DNA from: Betaproteobacteria bacterium
GTDB lineage: Bacteria > Pseudomonadota > Gammaproteobacteria > Burkholderiales > Eutrophovitaceae
DNA length: 34,561 nucleotides
NCBI GenBank assembly: GCA_020354125.1
Contig: CP070643.1
Coordinates: 2,204,711 to 2,239,271, forward strand
Direction: 5' to 3'
A program made the translations under genes and the position numbers. Positions within the stretch are counted from its first letter, which is position 1. Each line of letters begins with the position of its first letter. The notes below the pieces were generated by a model. That model saw only the letters and a program-made list of their open reading frames with translations, was not told where the DNA came from and did not search any database. Positions 1 to 9,105 of the stretch are shown here, piece after piece.

Positions 1-1261
1 GTGCGCGCGTGCCTTCCTTGGCGGCATTCTTCAAACGGAATTCAACCGGGTCCATACCGATCTTCATCGCCACTTCATCCATCACGCTTTCGACGGCAAA
101 TTCCGCGATTGGACCACCAGGCGCACGGTAAGCAGCCACCTTCGGACGGTTGACGACCACGTCAAAACCAATGATGCGCACATTGTCCAGATCGTAGGGC
201 GCAAACGCGCACATGGCACCCGGCTGCACCGGAGAACCCTGGAAGGCACCGGCCTGATACTTCAACAGCGCATCGCCAGCGGTAATCTTCCCGTCCTTGG
301 TCGCGCCAACCTTGACCCAGATTTTCGCACCCGAGGTCGGCCCACTTGCCTGGAACACTTCCTGGCGTGACATCACCATTTTTACCGGTTGATACGCTTT
401 GCGAGACAACGCCAATGCCAGCGGTTCGAGGTAGACCACGGTCTTGCCACCAAAGCCACCGCCAATCTCGGACGCTGTCACTCGCAGTTGCGACACTTCC
501 AGGCCCAGCAACTTGGAGCAAAACGCGCGGACAATGAACTGGCCCTGCGTCGTACACCACAACTCCGCCTGGCCATCTTCGGAGAAGTTTGCGACGCAAG
601 CATGCGGTTCGATGTAGCCTTGATGTACCGGCTTGGTGGTGAACTCGCGTTCGACGATGACGTCGGCTTTGGCAAATCCCGCTTCGAGATCGCCGAAGCC
701 GAACTCGACGCGTTTGGCAATATTGGAAGACTCCTTCGGCGTCGGTTCCACGCCGATGGTAAACATGTCGTCGTGCAGCAAGGGCGCGTCGGGCTTCATC
801 GCTTCGTCCACGTCGATGACGTGCGGCAGCACTTCGTAGTCAACTTCAATCAGCGCCAACGCCTCCGAGGCCACTGCCTCGCTTACTGCAGCCACAGCGG
901 CAACGGCGTGGCCTTCGTAGAGAACTTTTTCGCGCGCCATGACGTTTCGCGTCATGTCCTTGAAGTTAACCATCATCTCACCCGCGGGAACGAACTCCGA
1001 GGGCAGATCACACAAGTCAGCAGAGGTGATCACCGCCTTGACGCCCTTCAGACCTTCCGCTTTGGAGGTGTCGATCGACCTGATACGCGCATGCGCGTGT
1101 GGGCTGCGCAGTACCTTGCCGACCAGCATGTTAGGTAGATGTTTGTCCGCGCCAAACTGCGCGCGCCCGGTAACCTTGTCCGCCCCGTCGGGACGCAATG
1201 GGCGGGTGCCGACAATTCTCAGTTGGCGGGCAAGCACATCCGGGCTAATCATGTCATTCAT
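1..1261 (-). CDS. Molybdopterin-binding large subunit of a xanthine dehydrogenase/CO dehydrogenase-like hydroxylase (3' part outside window)
   Basis: This is the catalytic Mo subunit of a molybdenum hydroxylase, which oxidises a substrate with water and passes electrons to the 2Fe-2S and FAD partners. I translated it from the minus strand. The ATG at 1261 follows AGGAG at 7 nt, and 420 codons are open to the left edge; the family is usually 700-800 residues. The molybdopterin loop EIGGGFGGKT lies at residues 265-274. The active-site loop reads AYRAPGGP around residues 377-384. True form I CO dehydrogenases carry AYxCSFR there, so CO oxidation is unlikely. The gene is last in a FAD, FeS, Mo operon and starts 30 nt after the FeS gene. 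The substrate cannot be told from sequence; purines, N-heterocycles and aromatic acyl-CoAs are known substrates of relatives. Confidence 0.93.
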   Translation of the reverse strand, partial: MNDMISPDVLARQLRIVGTRPLRPDGADKVTGRAQFGADKHLPNMLVGKVLRSPHAHARIRSIDTSKAEGLKGVKAVITSADLCDLPSEFVPAGEMMVNFKDMTRNVMAREKVLYEGHAVAAVAAVSEAVASEALALIEVDYEVLPHVIDVDEAMKPDAPLLHDDMFTIGVEPTPKESSNIAKRVEFGFGDLEAGFAKADVIVEREFTTKPVHQGYIEPHACVANFSEDGQAELWCTTQGQFIVRAFCSKLLGLEVSQLRVTASEIGGGFGGKTVVYLEPLALALSRKAYQPVKMVMSRQEVFQASGPTSGAKIWVKVGATKDGKITAGDALLKYQAGAFQGSPVQPGAMCAFAPYDLDNVRIIGFDVVVNRPKVAAYRAPGGPIAEFAVESVMDEVAMKIGMDPVEFRLKNAAKEGTRA

Positions 1262-1291
1262 GAACCAACTCCTTTCATCAATTCGTTTGCC

Positions 1292-1828
1292 TCAGGCACT
1301 CGCCGTCTCGGGCCGTTTCGTAGACTTGGATTTCTTACCCGCACCTTTCTCAGCGGTAGCACGCATCTCGGCGGCCGCATCGAGCACAGCGCGGACGATC
1401 TTGTCGTAGCCGGTGCAGCGGCAAAGGTTACCGGCGAGCCAGTAGCGTGTTTCGATTTCTGTTGGGTCGGGATTCTTCTCGAGCAATGCTTTTGCCGCCA
1501 CCAGAATCCCCGGTGTACAGACGCCACACTGCAATGCGGCATGCTCAATAAACTTTCGTTGCAGAGGATGCAGATTTTCGCCCTCGGCCATGCCTTCGAT
1601 GGTTTCTACTTCGCGACCTTCGGCCTCAACACCGAGGACAAGGCAGGCGCACACGAGGCGTCCGTCGAGCATGACGCTGCATGCGCCGCAATCACCGGAT
1701 GAACAGCCTTCCTTACTCCCGGTCAGAAACAGCTCGTCGCGCAGCACGTCCAGCAGTGTCTGCTCCGTGGAACAGAGAAACTCCATGCTGTCGCCGTTCA
1801 CGGTTGTCGTTACATGATGTTTTGCCAT
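1292..1828 (-). CDS. 2Fe-2S small subunit of molybdenum hydroxylase (CoxS-like)
   Basis: This is the electron-transfer subunit between the Mo and FAD subunits and is expected in the cytoplasm. The 178-residue protein has the plant-ferredoxin-type cluster ligands C42, C47, C50 and C62. The helical second-cluster motif has C101 and C104, then C136 and C138 in a NLCRCTGY context. Both clusters therefore look intact. The ATG follows AGGAGA at about 6 nt. The usual domain ends near residue 155; the last 20 residues are a Lys-rich extension. The gene lies 19 nt after the FAD subunit and 30 nt before the Mo subunit, consistent with one operon. Confidence 0.95.
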   Translation of the reverse strand: MAKHHVTTTVNGDSMEFLCSTEQTLLDVLRDELFLTGSKEGCSSGDCGACSVMLDGRLVCACLVLGVEAEGREVETIEGMAEGENLHPLQRKFIEHAALQCGVCTPGILVAAKALLEKNPDPTEIETRYWLAGNLCRCTGYDKIVRAVLDAAAEMRATAEKGAGKKSKSTKRPETASA

Positions 1829-1847
1829 TTAATTTCTCCTGTCCCGT

Positions 1848-2702
1848 CTACTTGGCGCTGGCTCGTTGATACGCGATGCGCGCCGCCCGCTTGGCAAGCA
1901 CCCCCGCTACCTTGACCCGATAGGCCACAGTGCCACGCTTGTCGTCGATGGGCTTACATGCCGCGCTCGCCGCAGCAGCGACCGATTCGAGGGCCGCATC
2001 ATCGACTTTGGTTCCAATCAACGCCTTTGCTGCGTCTGCAACCAGCAACGGCGTCGGCGCCACTGCGCCCAACGCAACACGCGCGTGCGTGCAAACGCCC
2101 TTGGCGTCGAGTGCCAGTGCCACGCCGGCACCTACGACCGCAATGTCCATTTCGGTGCGCGGTATCAAACGCAGGTAAGCATCGCCTGAACGCTTTGGCG
2201 GATCAGGCAATCTGAATCCGACAATGAACTCACCGCGCGCCAGCGCATTCTTGCCTGGCGAGGTGATGACGTCCTGAACGGGTAACTCGCGCTCGCCGCT
2301 AACACCTGCTACCTCACATATTGCACCCGCCGCGATCAGCGCCGGCACGGTATCAGCCGCCGGCGATGCGTTGCACAAATTACCGCCAAGCGTAGCCCGG
2401 CCCTGAATCTGCGTCGAGCCAATGAGTTGCAAGGCCTCCACCACGCCCGGCCAGGCAGCGGCAAGCTCGGCATGTTCACCGATCTCGGCGCATGGCGTTG
2501 CCGCGCCGATGCGCCATCCCTTCGCGTCATGCTCAATGCCACGCAGGCGCGGCACACTCTTGAGATCGACGATCATGCTCGGTGTGGCCATACCGGCGCG
2601 CAGTTTCACCAGCAGGTCTGTGCCGCCAGCGAGAGCTTCGGCACCCTCCTGTGCCAGCAATCTGGCCGCATCCTCGGCGCTAGTGGGTGTTTGATAGTCC
2701 AT
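1848..2702 (-). CDS. FAD-binding medium subunit of molybdenum hydroxylase (CoxM-like)
   Basis: This is the FAD subunit, which takes electrons from the 2Fe-2S subunit and passes them to an acceptor. The 284-residue protein is of normal family length. It has the two FAD pyrophosphate-binding signatures: AGGTDLL at 25-31 and TLGGNLCNASPAAD at 104-117. The C-terminal third matches the CO-dehydrogenase flavoprotein C-terminal domain. It is the first gene of the operon. Only a weak AAGGGG lies about 13 nt upstream of the ATG, but the start fits the usual short N-terminus before the P-x-S segment. Confidence 0.95.
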   Translation of the reverse strand: MDYQTPTSAEDAARLLAQEGAEALAGGTDLLVKLRAGMATPSMIVDLKSVPRLRGIEHDAKGWRIGAATPCAEIGEHAELAAAWPGVVEALQLIGSTQIQGRATLGGNLCNASPAADTVPALIAAGAICEVAGVSGERELPVQDVITSPGKNALARGEFIVGFRLPDPPKRSGDAYLRLIPRTEMDIAVVGAGVALALDAKGVCTHARVALGAVAPTPLLVADAAKALIGTKVDDAALESVAAAASAACKPIDDKRGTVAYRVKVAGVLAKRAARIAYQRASAK

Positions 2703-3047
2703 CAGATGTCTGCCCCTTTCGAAAATTTCCCTTTGTAATCATGCACTCGGACCCCAGCCGGCATCCAGCCTGCCGGGCCGCTCGAACATAGCCGAAACTC
2801 TACACTGTCGGCCGGACAATGAACAAACTTCGCGAGGAACCATCCAGCGGCAGTAATCGGAACGATTCTAATGCTCATCGGTGGCAGCGATATGACCGAC
2901 GTCAGTGTCCAACTCTGCACAACCTTGTATTCTCTGGCGCTATGTGTCTTCGTCATTTCTGCTCGAGGCGTTTCGCTACCCAGGGGCTTGCACCGTCTAA
3001 CGGCGCAGCCGGCGGCGACTCGGCTATACGGCTAGTCAAACTCGGTC
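2703..3047. other. Intergenic stretch between divergent hydroxylase operon and AsmA gene
   Basis: These 345 bases separate two divergently read units and must hold both promoters. Open frames here have no ribosome-binding site and no family resemblance. I see no strong -35/-10 pair, hairpin or repeat. Confidence 0.6.
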
Positions 3048-6000
3048 ATGGCTCCGCTTGATCAACGCCCGATATATGACGAACACGACCGCCAGCACTC
3101 GGCGTTCGGTGTCCGACGTCTTTATCGAACGCTCGCCGCATTTCTGCCAAAAGCCAGAATAACGAAACGCCGAGCGACTGTTCCGGGGCATGCGGTCGCG
3201 GTGCGGAGGTGGCGTCGCGCTCTGCGACGAACTACCTGGAGCATTGCCGCGCTGTTATTGATCCTGGTGCTCGGCGTTTCCTACCTCACCTTCGTCGGCG
3301 TCAGGCTCGACGTGTCTTTCCTGAGCGGACGGATCGCGCAAACGTTCAGCGACAACATCGGCCGGGCGGTGCGTTTCGAAGGCGCAATTGAAATCATCAT
3401 CTCGGCCAAGCCGAAACTGCGTATCCGCGGATTCCGTATTGCCAATCCACCGGGATTCGGCGGAGGTGAATTTGCCAGCCTCGGTGAGGCCCGGCTAATA
3501 GTGGATCTGTGGCCATTTCTCTTCCACAGGCAACTGCGGGTCGAAGAGCTGGCCGGCAGCGACGTCACGATCCGCCTGCAGTCGAAGCCTGACGGTAGCA
3601 ACAACTGGACTTTGTATCGTCCGCTACGAACTGGCGCAGCATCCGCGCCTGCGTCCGACCGCGCTGTGACAGCGCGCGCCCAACAGGCGGTTGCACTACT
3701 CGATATTCACCGAATTTCACTCGAGAATCTCAACGTCGAATACGTCAATGACGAGAACAAAAGCCATTTCTTTGATCTTCATTCGCTTGAAGCGCGCTCG
3801 CCTGCCAATGCACCTGTAAAGGTCGTGCTCAACGGCGCAGTCGCGAAACAGTTCCCTTACAGTCTGGATCTGACCGGCGGCATCCTGTCAGACTTGGCAA
3901 CCGACAAGCCCTGGCCTCTTGCTTTCACCCTTAGCTTCCTGAGTAGCACGCTTTCGGTTAATGGCAGTATCGACGGCGGCGGCATTGGCGAACTGGCGTT
4001 CGGACTCGGTACCGAGAATCTGGAAGAGTTCGAACGGCTGCTACAGACCGAACTCCCGGACGTCGGCGCGAGCGGCATCGCGGCATCGGTAGCATTTTCT
4101 CCACGGCACGTCACGATAAAACAGCTGGCTGGCGCCATGGGCAATACTGCTGTCACGGGCGATCTGAAATTCGATACCACTGGTGCAAGACCAAAGCTGA
4201 GCGGATCGCTGATTGCGAAGACACTCGATCTGCGACCTTTTCTCGGCGAAGAAATCGGTAGCGGCGATGGGCGCCCAAGCTTCGAAACAGGAAGCGAAGT
4301 TGACGATGCACCGCCAGCAAATCTTCCCGCGCTCTATCGCAGTCTCACTGGCGCCAGCTTCGATCTGCAGCGGCTAAATGAGATCGATGCCGACGTCACG
4401 CTCGGTGTCGAACGCTGGCTGAGCTTGCCCGGTGACGTCAAAGATGTACGCCTGCAGATCAGACTGGAAAATGGCGTACTCCGCGCCCCGCTTACAGGCA
4501 CCATGACCGGTGTGACGATGACCGGACAGGCCGTCGCCGACGCCAGCGTGACGCCGCCGGAGTTCGATCTGACACTTGCCACCAGCGATTCCGACCTGGG
4601 CGGACTCGCGGAACTACTGACCGGCGTGCGCGGTGTCGAGGGACAGCTCGGACTTTTCAAATTCAAGCTTGCGGCGCGGGGCAGTCGCGGCAGCGAACTG
4701 GTGCAAAGCGTGGACGTAGGCGTGAAGATCGAACGCGGCCGCTTCAGCTACGGCAACATCGAAGGTGCACGCCCGGTGAGCTTCGCGCTCGACCGACTGG
4801 AAGTGCGGTTGCCGCCTGGCAAACCACTGGACGCAACCATGCGAGGAACGCTGCTCGACGTACCATTTAGCGGCAAATTGTCCGCCGGGACGCTGGAGCC
4901 GCTGATGTTGCAAGGCAGAACCCCCGTTGACTTTCGGATGCGCTCTGGCGATGCGCGAGCTCGCATCAGTGGCACGATTGAATTACCTACCGATGAACGC
5001 GGACCGGACCTCGCATTTGAATTCTCTACGCCACGTGCTGGTGAACTGGCGAGCTGGTTCGGACTGCAACCCGGAGCACAAGCACCCGCCAGCCTGTCCG
5101 GCCATGCCCGAATGCGGGCAACGTCATGGCACGTGCACGATGTTGCACTTAATCTCGGTCGTTCCAACTTTTCAGCCAGCCTTGTTCGCGATATGACATC
5201 AGGTACGCCATTATTGCGGATGCGGCTCGACTCCGAGCACATCGACGTTGCCGAACTCGAATCGATACTGCCGAAATCTGACAAAGGGGAACCCGGCGAC
5301 GAATTAGCGGCATTGGACATCCCGTTATTACCAGAGGGGATTGATCTCACCGATTCCGACATCGCGGTCGCTATCAAACGCATCGTCGGCACACCAGTCG
5401 AGGTGCAAGACGTGTCGTTTGACGGGCGCATTCGCGACGGCTATATGCATGCCTCGCCTTTCGCGGTCACTGCTGCAGACGCCGGCTTCAGCGGAGCGGT
5501 CCTGCTAGACCTGCGTAAGTCTGAGCCAATCGCCGGCCTTTGGCTTTACTCAGAGAACCTCGATGTCGGCAAAGTACTTCACAAACTTGGCCTTGGTCGC
5601 GACCTCGATGCGAGATTTGGCGAACTCGCCGTCAATCTGACGGCGCGTTCCAGCCGCCTCGGCGACATGCTCGAGCGCTCTGAGTTGGTGGGCACAGTCG
5701 GCGGTGGGCGCATCGTACTGCGCGACCCGAACACAGAAGGAGAGGCGCGTATCACTGTGGAAACCGGCGAGTTGCGAGCCGATCCGGGTAAGCCAGTGCG
5801 TTTGACGATCAACGGCGCGCTCGAAGACGTGCCGGTCGCCATCGCCATCGAAACCGCGCCTGCCAAGACGTTAGCCGACCCGAAACTGCCGCTGCAGTTC
5901 GAGCTCAATGCCGACGCCGTCAAAACCAGTGTCAAACTGGCGGGAAAGATTGCGCGCCCTGTCGGCAGCGAGTTGGAACTCGCGCTCGATGCAAGAGGTG

Positions 6001-7184
6001 AACGCTTCGCCGATTTCGACGAGCTCACCGGTGCCTCTCTACCACCCTGGGGGCCATGGTCTGCAAATGGCGGCTTCCGGATCTCGCCGCGCGGCTACGA
6101 GGTCAACGATCTGCGCCTACAAGTAGGCGACAGCACACTCACCGGCGAGGGGCGCATTGACACTGCAACTGGTCGACCACGCATTGGCGTGGCTCTCAAT
6201 GCCCCGGTAATCCAGCTCGATGACTTCAAGCTCGGCGAATGGTCGCCGATTGAACAAAAACCGAAAGAAGAGCCGGTAGAGCTCACGCGAGCAGAGATGG
6301 AAAGCATGGCTGCGGAAGCAAGCGCGCAAGCGCAGACGCTATTGAGCCCCGAGGTACTGCGCCGTCAGGATCTATTCCTCAACGTTACGGTTGAGCAAGT
6401 ACTGTCCGGCAACGACAAACTCGGCGCGGGGCGAATGGAAGCCAAACTGGAGAACGGCCGTGCGGACATCGGACCAATCGAAGTCGAAATTCCAGGTGGG
6501 GTTGCCAAAATAAAACTGGGTTACGAGCCGACCGAGGAGGATGTGAATGTAGACCTGAAAATCAATATCGAAAAGTTCGACTTTGGCGTCCTTGCGCGCC
6601 GGATCGAACCGGAGACCGACGTGGCGGGTACGTTCAGCCTGAACGTCGACGTCGACTCGCGCGCTCGTTACCTATCTGAGATTCTGCGCCATGGCAGTGG
6701 GCGCATTGATTTCGCAGTGTGGCCCGACAACATGCGCTCCGAGCTCATCGATATTTGGGCGGTGAATGTGATGCTGGCACTTGTTCCCCAAGTCGATCCC
6801 GACAGCGCATCAAAGATCAACTGCGCAGTTGGTCGTTTCGTCCTGGACGACGGTGTGCTCGTCGACAAAGGTATTATTCTCGATACTACCAAGGCGCGGG
6901 TGATCGGGACCGCTACAGCCAATTTCAAAGACGAGACTTTTTACATGCGCGTACGCCCTCAGTCGAAAGAAGCGCGGTTTCTGAGCCTAGCGACGCCCCT
7001 CGCTGTCAGCGGGTCGTTTGAGGAATTCAACATCATCGTGTCGCCCGGCGATGCCCTCGAGTCAGTCGCCCGCCTCGCCACGTCGATCATCTGGGTGCCG
7101 CTGCAAAGACTGTCCGGCAAGAAACTGCCAGCCGACGGCCAGGACGTTTGCGCCACACCGCTTCAAACCCTGGCAGAGCAATAA
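3048..7184 (+). CDS. Large AsmA-family inner-membrane-anchored envelope protein
   Basis: AsmA-family proteins are anchored in the inner membrane and reach into the periplasm as long beta-rich structures. Large relatives (TamB, YhdP, YdbH) take part in phospholipid traffic to the outer membrane. This protein has 1378 residues: a basic cytoplasmic N-terminus, one transmembrane helix at about 64-83, the AsmA N-terminal region directly after it, a long beta-rich body, and the conserved AsmA C-terminal region at roughly 1210-1345. No clear ribosome-binding site precedes the ATG at 3048. An in-frame GTG at 3201 (residue 52), just before the helix, is a possible alternative start. Gene neighbours do not refine the role. 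Its exact equivalence to a named AsmA paralogue is uncertain. Confidence 0.88.
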   Translation: MAPLDQRPIYDEHDRQHSAFGVRRLYRTLAAFLPKARITKRRATVPGHAVAVRRWRRALRRTTWSIAALLLILVLGVSYLTFVGVRLDVSFLSGRIAQTFSDNIGRAVRFEGAIEIIISAKPKLRIRGFRIANPPGFGGGEFASLGEARLIVDLWPFLFHRQLRVEELAGSDVTIRLQSKPDGSNNWTLYRPLRTGAASAPASDRAVTARAQQAVALLDIHRISLENLNVEYVNDENKSHFFDLHSLEARSPANAPVKVVLNGAVAKQFPYSLDLTGGILSDLATDKPWPLAFTLSFLSSTLSVNGSIDGGGIGELAFGLGTENLEEFERLLQTELPDVGASGIAASVAFSPRHVTIKQLAGAMGNTAVTGDLKFDTTGARPKLSGSLIAKTLDLRPFLGEEIGSGDGRPSFETGSEVDDAPPANLPALYRSLTGASFDLQRLNEIDADVTLGVERWLSLPGDVKDVRLQIRLENGVLRAPLTGTMTGVTMTGQAVADASVTPPEFDLTLATSDSDLGGLAELLTGVRGVEGQLGLFKFKLAARGSRGSELVQSVDVGVKIERGRFSYGNIEGARPVSFALDRLEVRLPPGKPLDATMRGTLLDVPFSGKLSAGTLEPLMLQGRTPVDFRMRSGDARARISGTIELPTDERGPDLAFEFSTPRAGELASWFGLQPGAQAPASLSGHARMRATSWHVHDVALNLGRSNFSASLVRDMTSGTPLLRMRLDSEHIDVAELESILPKSDKGEPGDELAALDIPLLPEGIDLTDSDIAVAIKRIVGTPVEVQDVSFDGRIRDGYMHASPFAVTAADAGFSGAVLLDLRKSEPIAGLWLYSENLDVGKVLHKLGLGRDLDARFGELAVNLTARSSRLGDMLERSELVGTVGGGRIVLRDPNTEGEARITVETGELRADPGKPVRLTINGALEDVPVAIAIETAPAKTLADPKLPLQFELNADAVKTSVKLAGKIARPVGSELELALDARGERFADFDELTGASLPPWGPWSANGGFRISPRGYEVNDLRLQVGDSTLTGEGRIDTATGRPRIGVALNAPVIQLDDFKLGEWSPIEQKPKEEPVELTRAEMESMAAEASAQAQTLLSPEVLRRQDLFLNVTVEQVLSGNDKLGAGRMEAKLENGRADIGPIEVEIPGGVAKIKLGYEPTEEDVNVDLKINIEKFDFGVLARRIEPETDVAGTFSLNVDVDSRARYLSEILRHGSGRIDFAVWPDNMRSELIDIWAVNVMLALVPQVDPDSASKINCAVGRFVLDDGVLVDKGIILDTTKARVIGTATANFKDETFYMRVRPQSKEARFLSLATPLAVSGSFEEFNIIVSPGDALESVARLATSIIWVPLQRLSGKKLPADGQDVCATPLQTLAEQ

Positions 7185-7243
7185 GACAACCGTCCTTTGC
7201 AGGCGCATATTTTTTCCTTCCGCAAAGCAGAGCGGTGACTGAA

Positions 7244-7945
7244 CTAATTTGATCGCGTCGCGGACGCAAGCACCTCGTCGAGCCCAACGATGTGGCGCAG
7301 CGCCTCTTCACGATGGTGTTGGTTCATCGCCACCTCTTCGTGCAATTGCGTCAATGACATGTCCGGACGCACGATCACTGGCGGCACCTTCGGCACCATA
7401 TCGCGATTGATGTAGCGTTCGACCGCAACCTCCAAACGTCTGCGCTCAGCCTTCGGAAGATCGGCGAAGGCACCCTGATTTACCTTGAATCTCACGTACT
7501 GGGACGGCGACATCGCGTCTTGATTGACAGGGACGGATACGACCTCCTTCTTTCCAGCCGAGCTGATTGCGGTGACGACCAGGAGATCGGGTTTCAATCC
7601 GGGTGCTATCGCTGTTCCTCCGCGGCGCCGAACTTCAAACGACACTTTGCTTCCTTTATGCACGGCCGAATGTGTCAGCTCTACGATCTGCCCGTAGTTC
7701 TCAACCTGCTTGGTCCACCACACGAGCGCATCTTTCACGAACGGATGCTCGACCGCCTCTCCCGCGAACTGAGTTTGCCGAGCCACGGCCTCGGACTCCT
7801 GCTGCTGCACCTGGTAGGTAATGATCGGCGCGACCTTCCAAACACCGATCAGAGCCACAATGAATGTGCCCAGTGTCGCCAAGGCCTGGAGCCCGCTTGT
7901 CAGCAAAGACCAGCGATCCTTGAATTCGAGTTGCTTCCAGCCCAT
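7244..7945 (-). CDS. Hypothetical membrane-anchored protein (233 aa)
   Basis: I do not recognise the family. The ATG at 7945 is chosen over a longer frame reaching 8026 because a purine-rich GAGGAGAGGAA lies directly before it. The protein has a short N-terminus, one hydrophobic helix at about 17-39, then a mostly soluble region with charged helical segments and a central part that looks beta-rich. It may be a single-pass membrane protein. It is convergent with the AsmA gene, with 59 bases between the stops. Confidence 0.75.
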   Translation of the reverse strand: MGWKQLEFKDRWSLLTSGLQALATLGTFIVALIGVWKVAPIITYQVQQQESEAVARQTQFAGEAVEHPFVKDALVWWTKQVENYGQIVELTHSAVHKGSKVSFEVRRRGGTAIAPGLKPDLLVVTAISSAGKKEVVSVPVNQDAMSPSQYVRFKVNQGAFADLPKAERRRLEVAVERYINRDMVPKVPPVIVRPDMSLTQLHEEVAMNQHHREEALRHIVGLDEVLASATRSN

Positions 7946-8078
7946 TTCCTCTCCTCCTCTGCCCATATTTCTGCTTAAAACACTCGCCACGCCGGCAGTT
8001 GCTGCGGGAATGGTAATTCCGCACATTTTTGCTGCGACGCCCTACGCAGCGTGGAAACCTCCCGATCCGTAATCTTTA

Positions 8079-8152
8079 GTCACTCGCACGGTTAATGATT
8101 CAAGCGAGATGACTTCTAACATTTTGACTTAATCACTCTGTCACTTGTCACT
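8079..8152. repeat. Intergenic copies of the GTCACT heptad
   Basis: GTCACT occurs at 8079-8084, 8140-8145 and 8147-8152. The last two are 7 nt apart, and a near copy ATCACT sits at 8132. The same heptad is found in longer arrays near 33000 and 34375, always between genes. Here it lies directly upstream of the ribosome-binding site of the small exported protein. Confidence 0.6.
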
Positions 8153-8171
8153 TATTAAAGGAGCTACCCTC

Positions 8172-8426
8172 ATGAAACTCATTAAAACCACTATCGCCGC
8201 CGCTCTGTTCGGTCTGTCCCTCAACGCCTTTGCCGCTGTTAGCGACCTCTCGTATGTCACGCACGGTTCGCAGTCTGGCCAGGATCTCAAAGTTGGCCAA
8301 ATCACTGAGCCGCGCTGGAGCGATCGCAATGCAGTGAACAAGGATGCGCGCAGCGAAGCCAAGCCGTTTGCGAAAGCTGCTGGCGACTACCGCTTCGGCG
8401 ATATCAACTCGGTCACCCACAACTGA
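8172..8426 (+). CDS. Small exported protein of unknown function (84 aa)
   Basis: The start at 8172 follows AAAGGAG with 8 nt spacing; a longer frame from 8145 lacks a site. The protein begins MKLIK and has a hydrophobic stretch ending in AFA, a classical Sec signal peptide with likely cleavage after residue 22. The mature part is about 62 residues, hydrophilic, without cysteine, and ends in HN. It is probably periplasmic or secreted. I know of no family. The gene stands alone and is followed by two hairpins. Confidence 0.72.
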   Translation: MKLIKTTIAAALFGLSLNAFAAVSDLSYVTHGSQSGQDLKVGQITEPRWSDRNAVNKDARSEAKPFAKAAGDYRFGDINSVTHN

Positions 8427-8451
8427 TCTGAGTGAAATTGATTCTCTCCTC

Positions 8452-8516
8452 CGGTTGATCTGATCAACCGTGCGAGGGGGCTGTCGGGCAGAGACCCTGT
8501 CCGGTGGTCCCCTCGC
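8452..8516 (+). terminator. Two consecutive hairpins after the small exported protein
   Basis: A perfect 9-bp inverted repeat CGGTTGATC/GATCAACCG (8452-8470, one-base loop) is followed by GCGAGGGG (8472-8479) pairing with CCCCTCGC (8509-8516). A T-rich TGTTCTTT comes next. The second hairpin resembles an intrinsic terminator with a modest T-tract. The first could be an operator or part of the same structure. Confidence 0.5.
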
Positions 8517-8638
8517 TGTTCTTTCGAGTAGCAAAAACAAGCTGAAATGCCTCGCCACAAAAGCGGCCGGGCCAAGACGCCTTTCTCCAGCGGCATTTCT
8601 TTTGTAGGTCTTTTGTAACTTTCTCGTTCTATTCTGAT

Positions 8639-8652
8639 TTGACGCAAATCAA
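8639..8652 (+). promoter_or_regulatory. Candidate FNR/Anr-type site
   Basis: TTGACGCAAATCAA matches the FNR consensus TTGAT-N4-ATCAA with one mismatch. It lies 102 bases upstream of the GerW-family start. The rest of 8427-8754 holds only the hairpins noted separately. Regulation by oxygen is an inference from this one site. Confidence 0.4.
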
Positions 8653-8754
8653 GTTGCCTCCGCACGGTACCGCCAGATAATCAGCAGCAGCTCACTGTCT
8701 GCCGTCGCGAGCCGCCGGCAGACGCCATCCATTCCACAGAAGCGGGAGACAATT

Positions 8755-9105
8755 ATGAAGGACATCGAAAATCTGTTTGGCAAAGCCATTGGCGAGATCG
8801 AACGCATGCTCAACACCAAAACTGTTGTAGGCGACCCGATCACAGTCGAGGGCAATACCCTGATCCCGTTGATCAGCGTCGGTTTTGGTTTTGGCGTCGG
8901 CGCTGGCGAAGGCAACGATCCCAAGAAAGGCGTTGGTAGCGGCGGTGGCACCGGTGGCGGCGGTGGCGTCAAGCCGATTGCGCTGGTCATCATCAATAAA
9001 GACGGTGTGCGAGTCGAAACGGTCAAGGGCGGAGCCGCCTCGGTGATGGAAAAGATCGCCGATGTCGCCGGCAAGGTCGCATCTTCCAAATCCGATAGCG
9101 ACTGA
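8755..9105 (+). CDS. GerW/YtfJ-family protein
   Basis: The 116-residue protein matches the GerW/YtfJ family (first known from Bacillus sporulation, also present in non-sporing bacteria). It has the family layout: a short helical N-terminus, a conserved block TVVGDPITVEGNTLIPLISV at about 23-42, a Gly-rich run at 43-71, a segment PIALVIINKDGVRVE, and a C-terminal amphipathic helix. GGGAGA lies 6 nt before the ATG. The next gene encodes a DUF2953 protein, the same partner (YtfI) seen in Bacillus, which supports both calls. The biochemical role in Gram-negatives is unknown. Confidence 0.88.
   Translation: MKDIENLFGKAIGEIERMLNTKTVVGDPITVEGNTLIPLISVGFGFGVGAGEGNDPKKGVGSGGGTGGGGGVKPIALVIINKDGVRVETVKGGAASVMEKIADVAGKVASSKSDSD

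Noticed and set aside
389..1138. Long plus-strand open frame inside the Mo-subunit gene
   Set aside because: It is antisense to a frame with clear molybdopterin motifs and has no ribosome-binding site or family resemblance.
1..2702. Form I carbon monoxide dehydrogenase (coxMSL)
   Set aside because: The large subunit lacks the AYxCSFR loop, so only the general Mo-hydroxylase call is supported.
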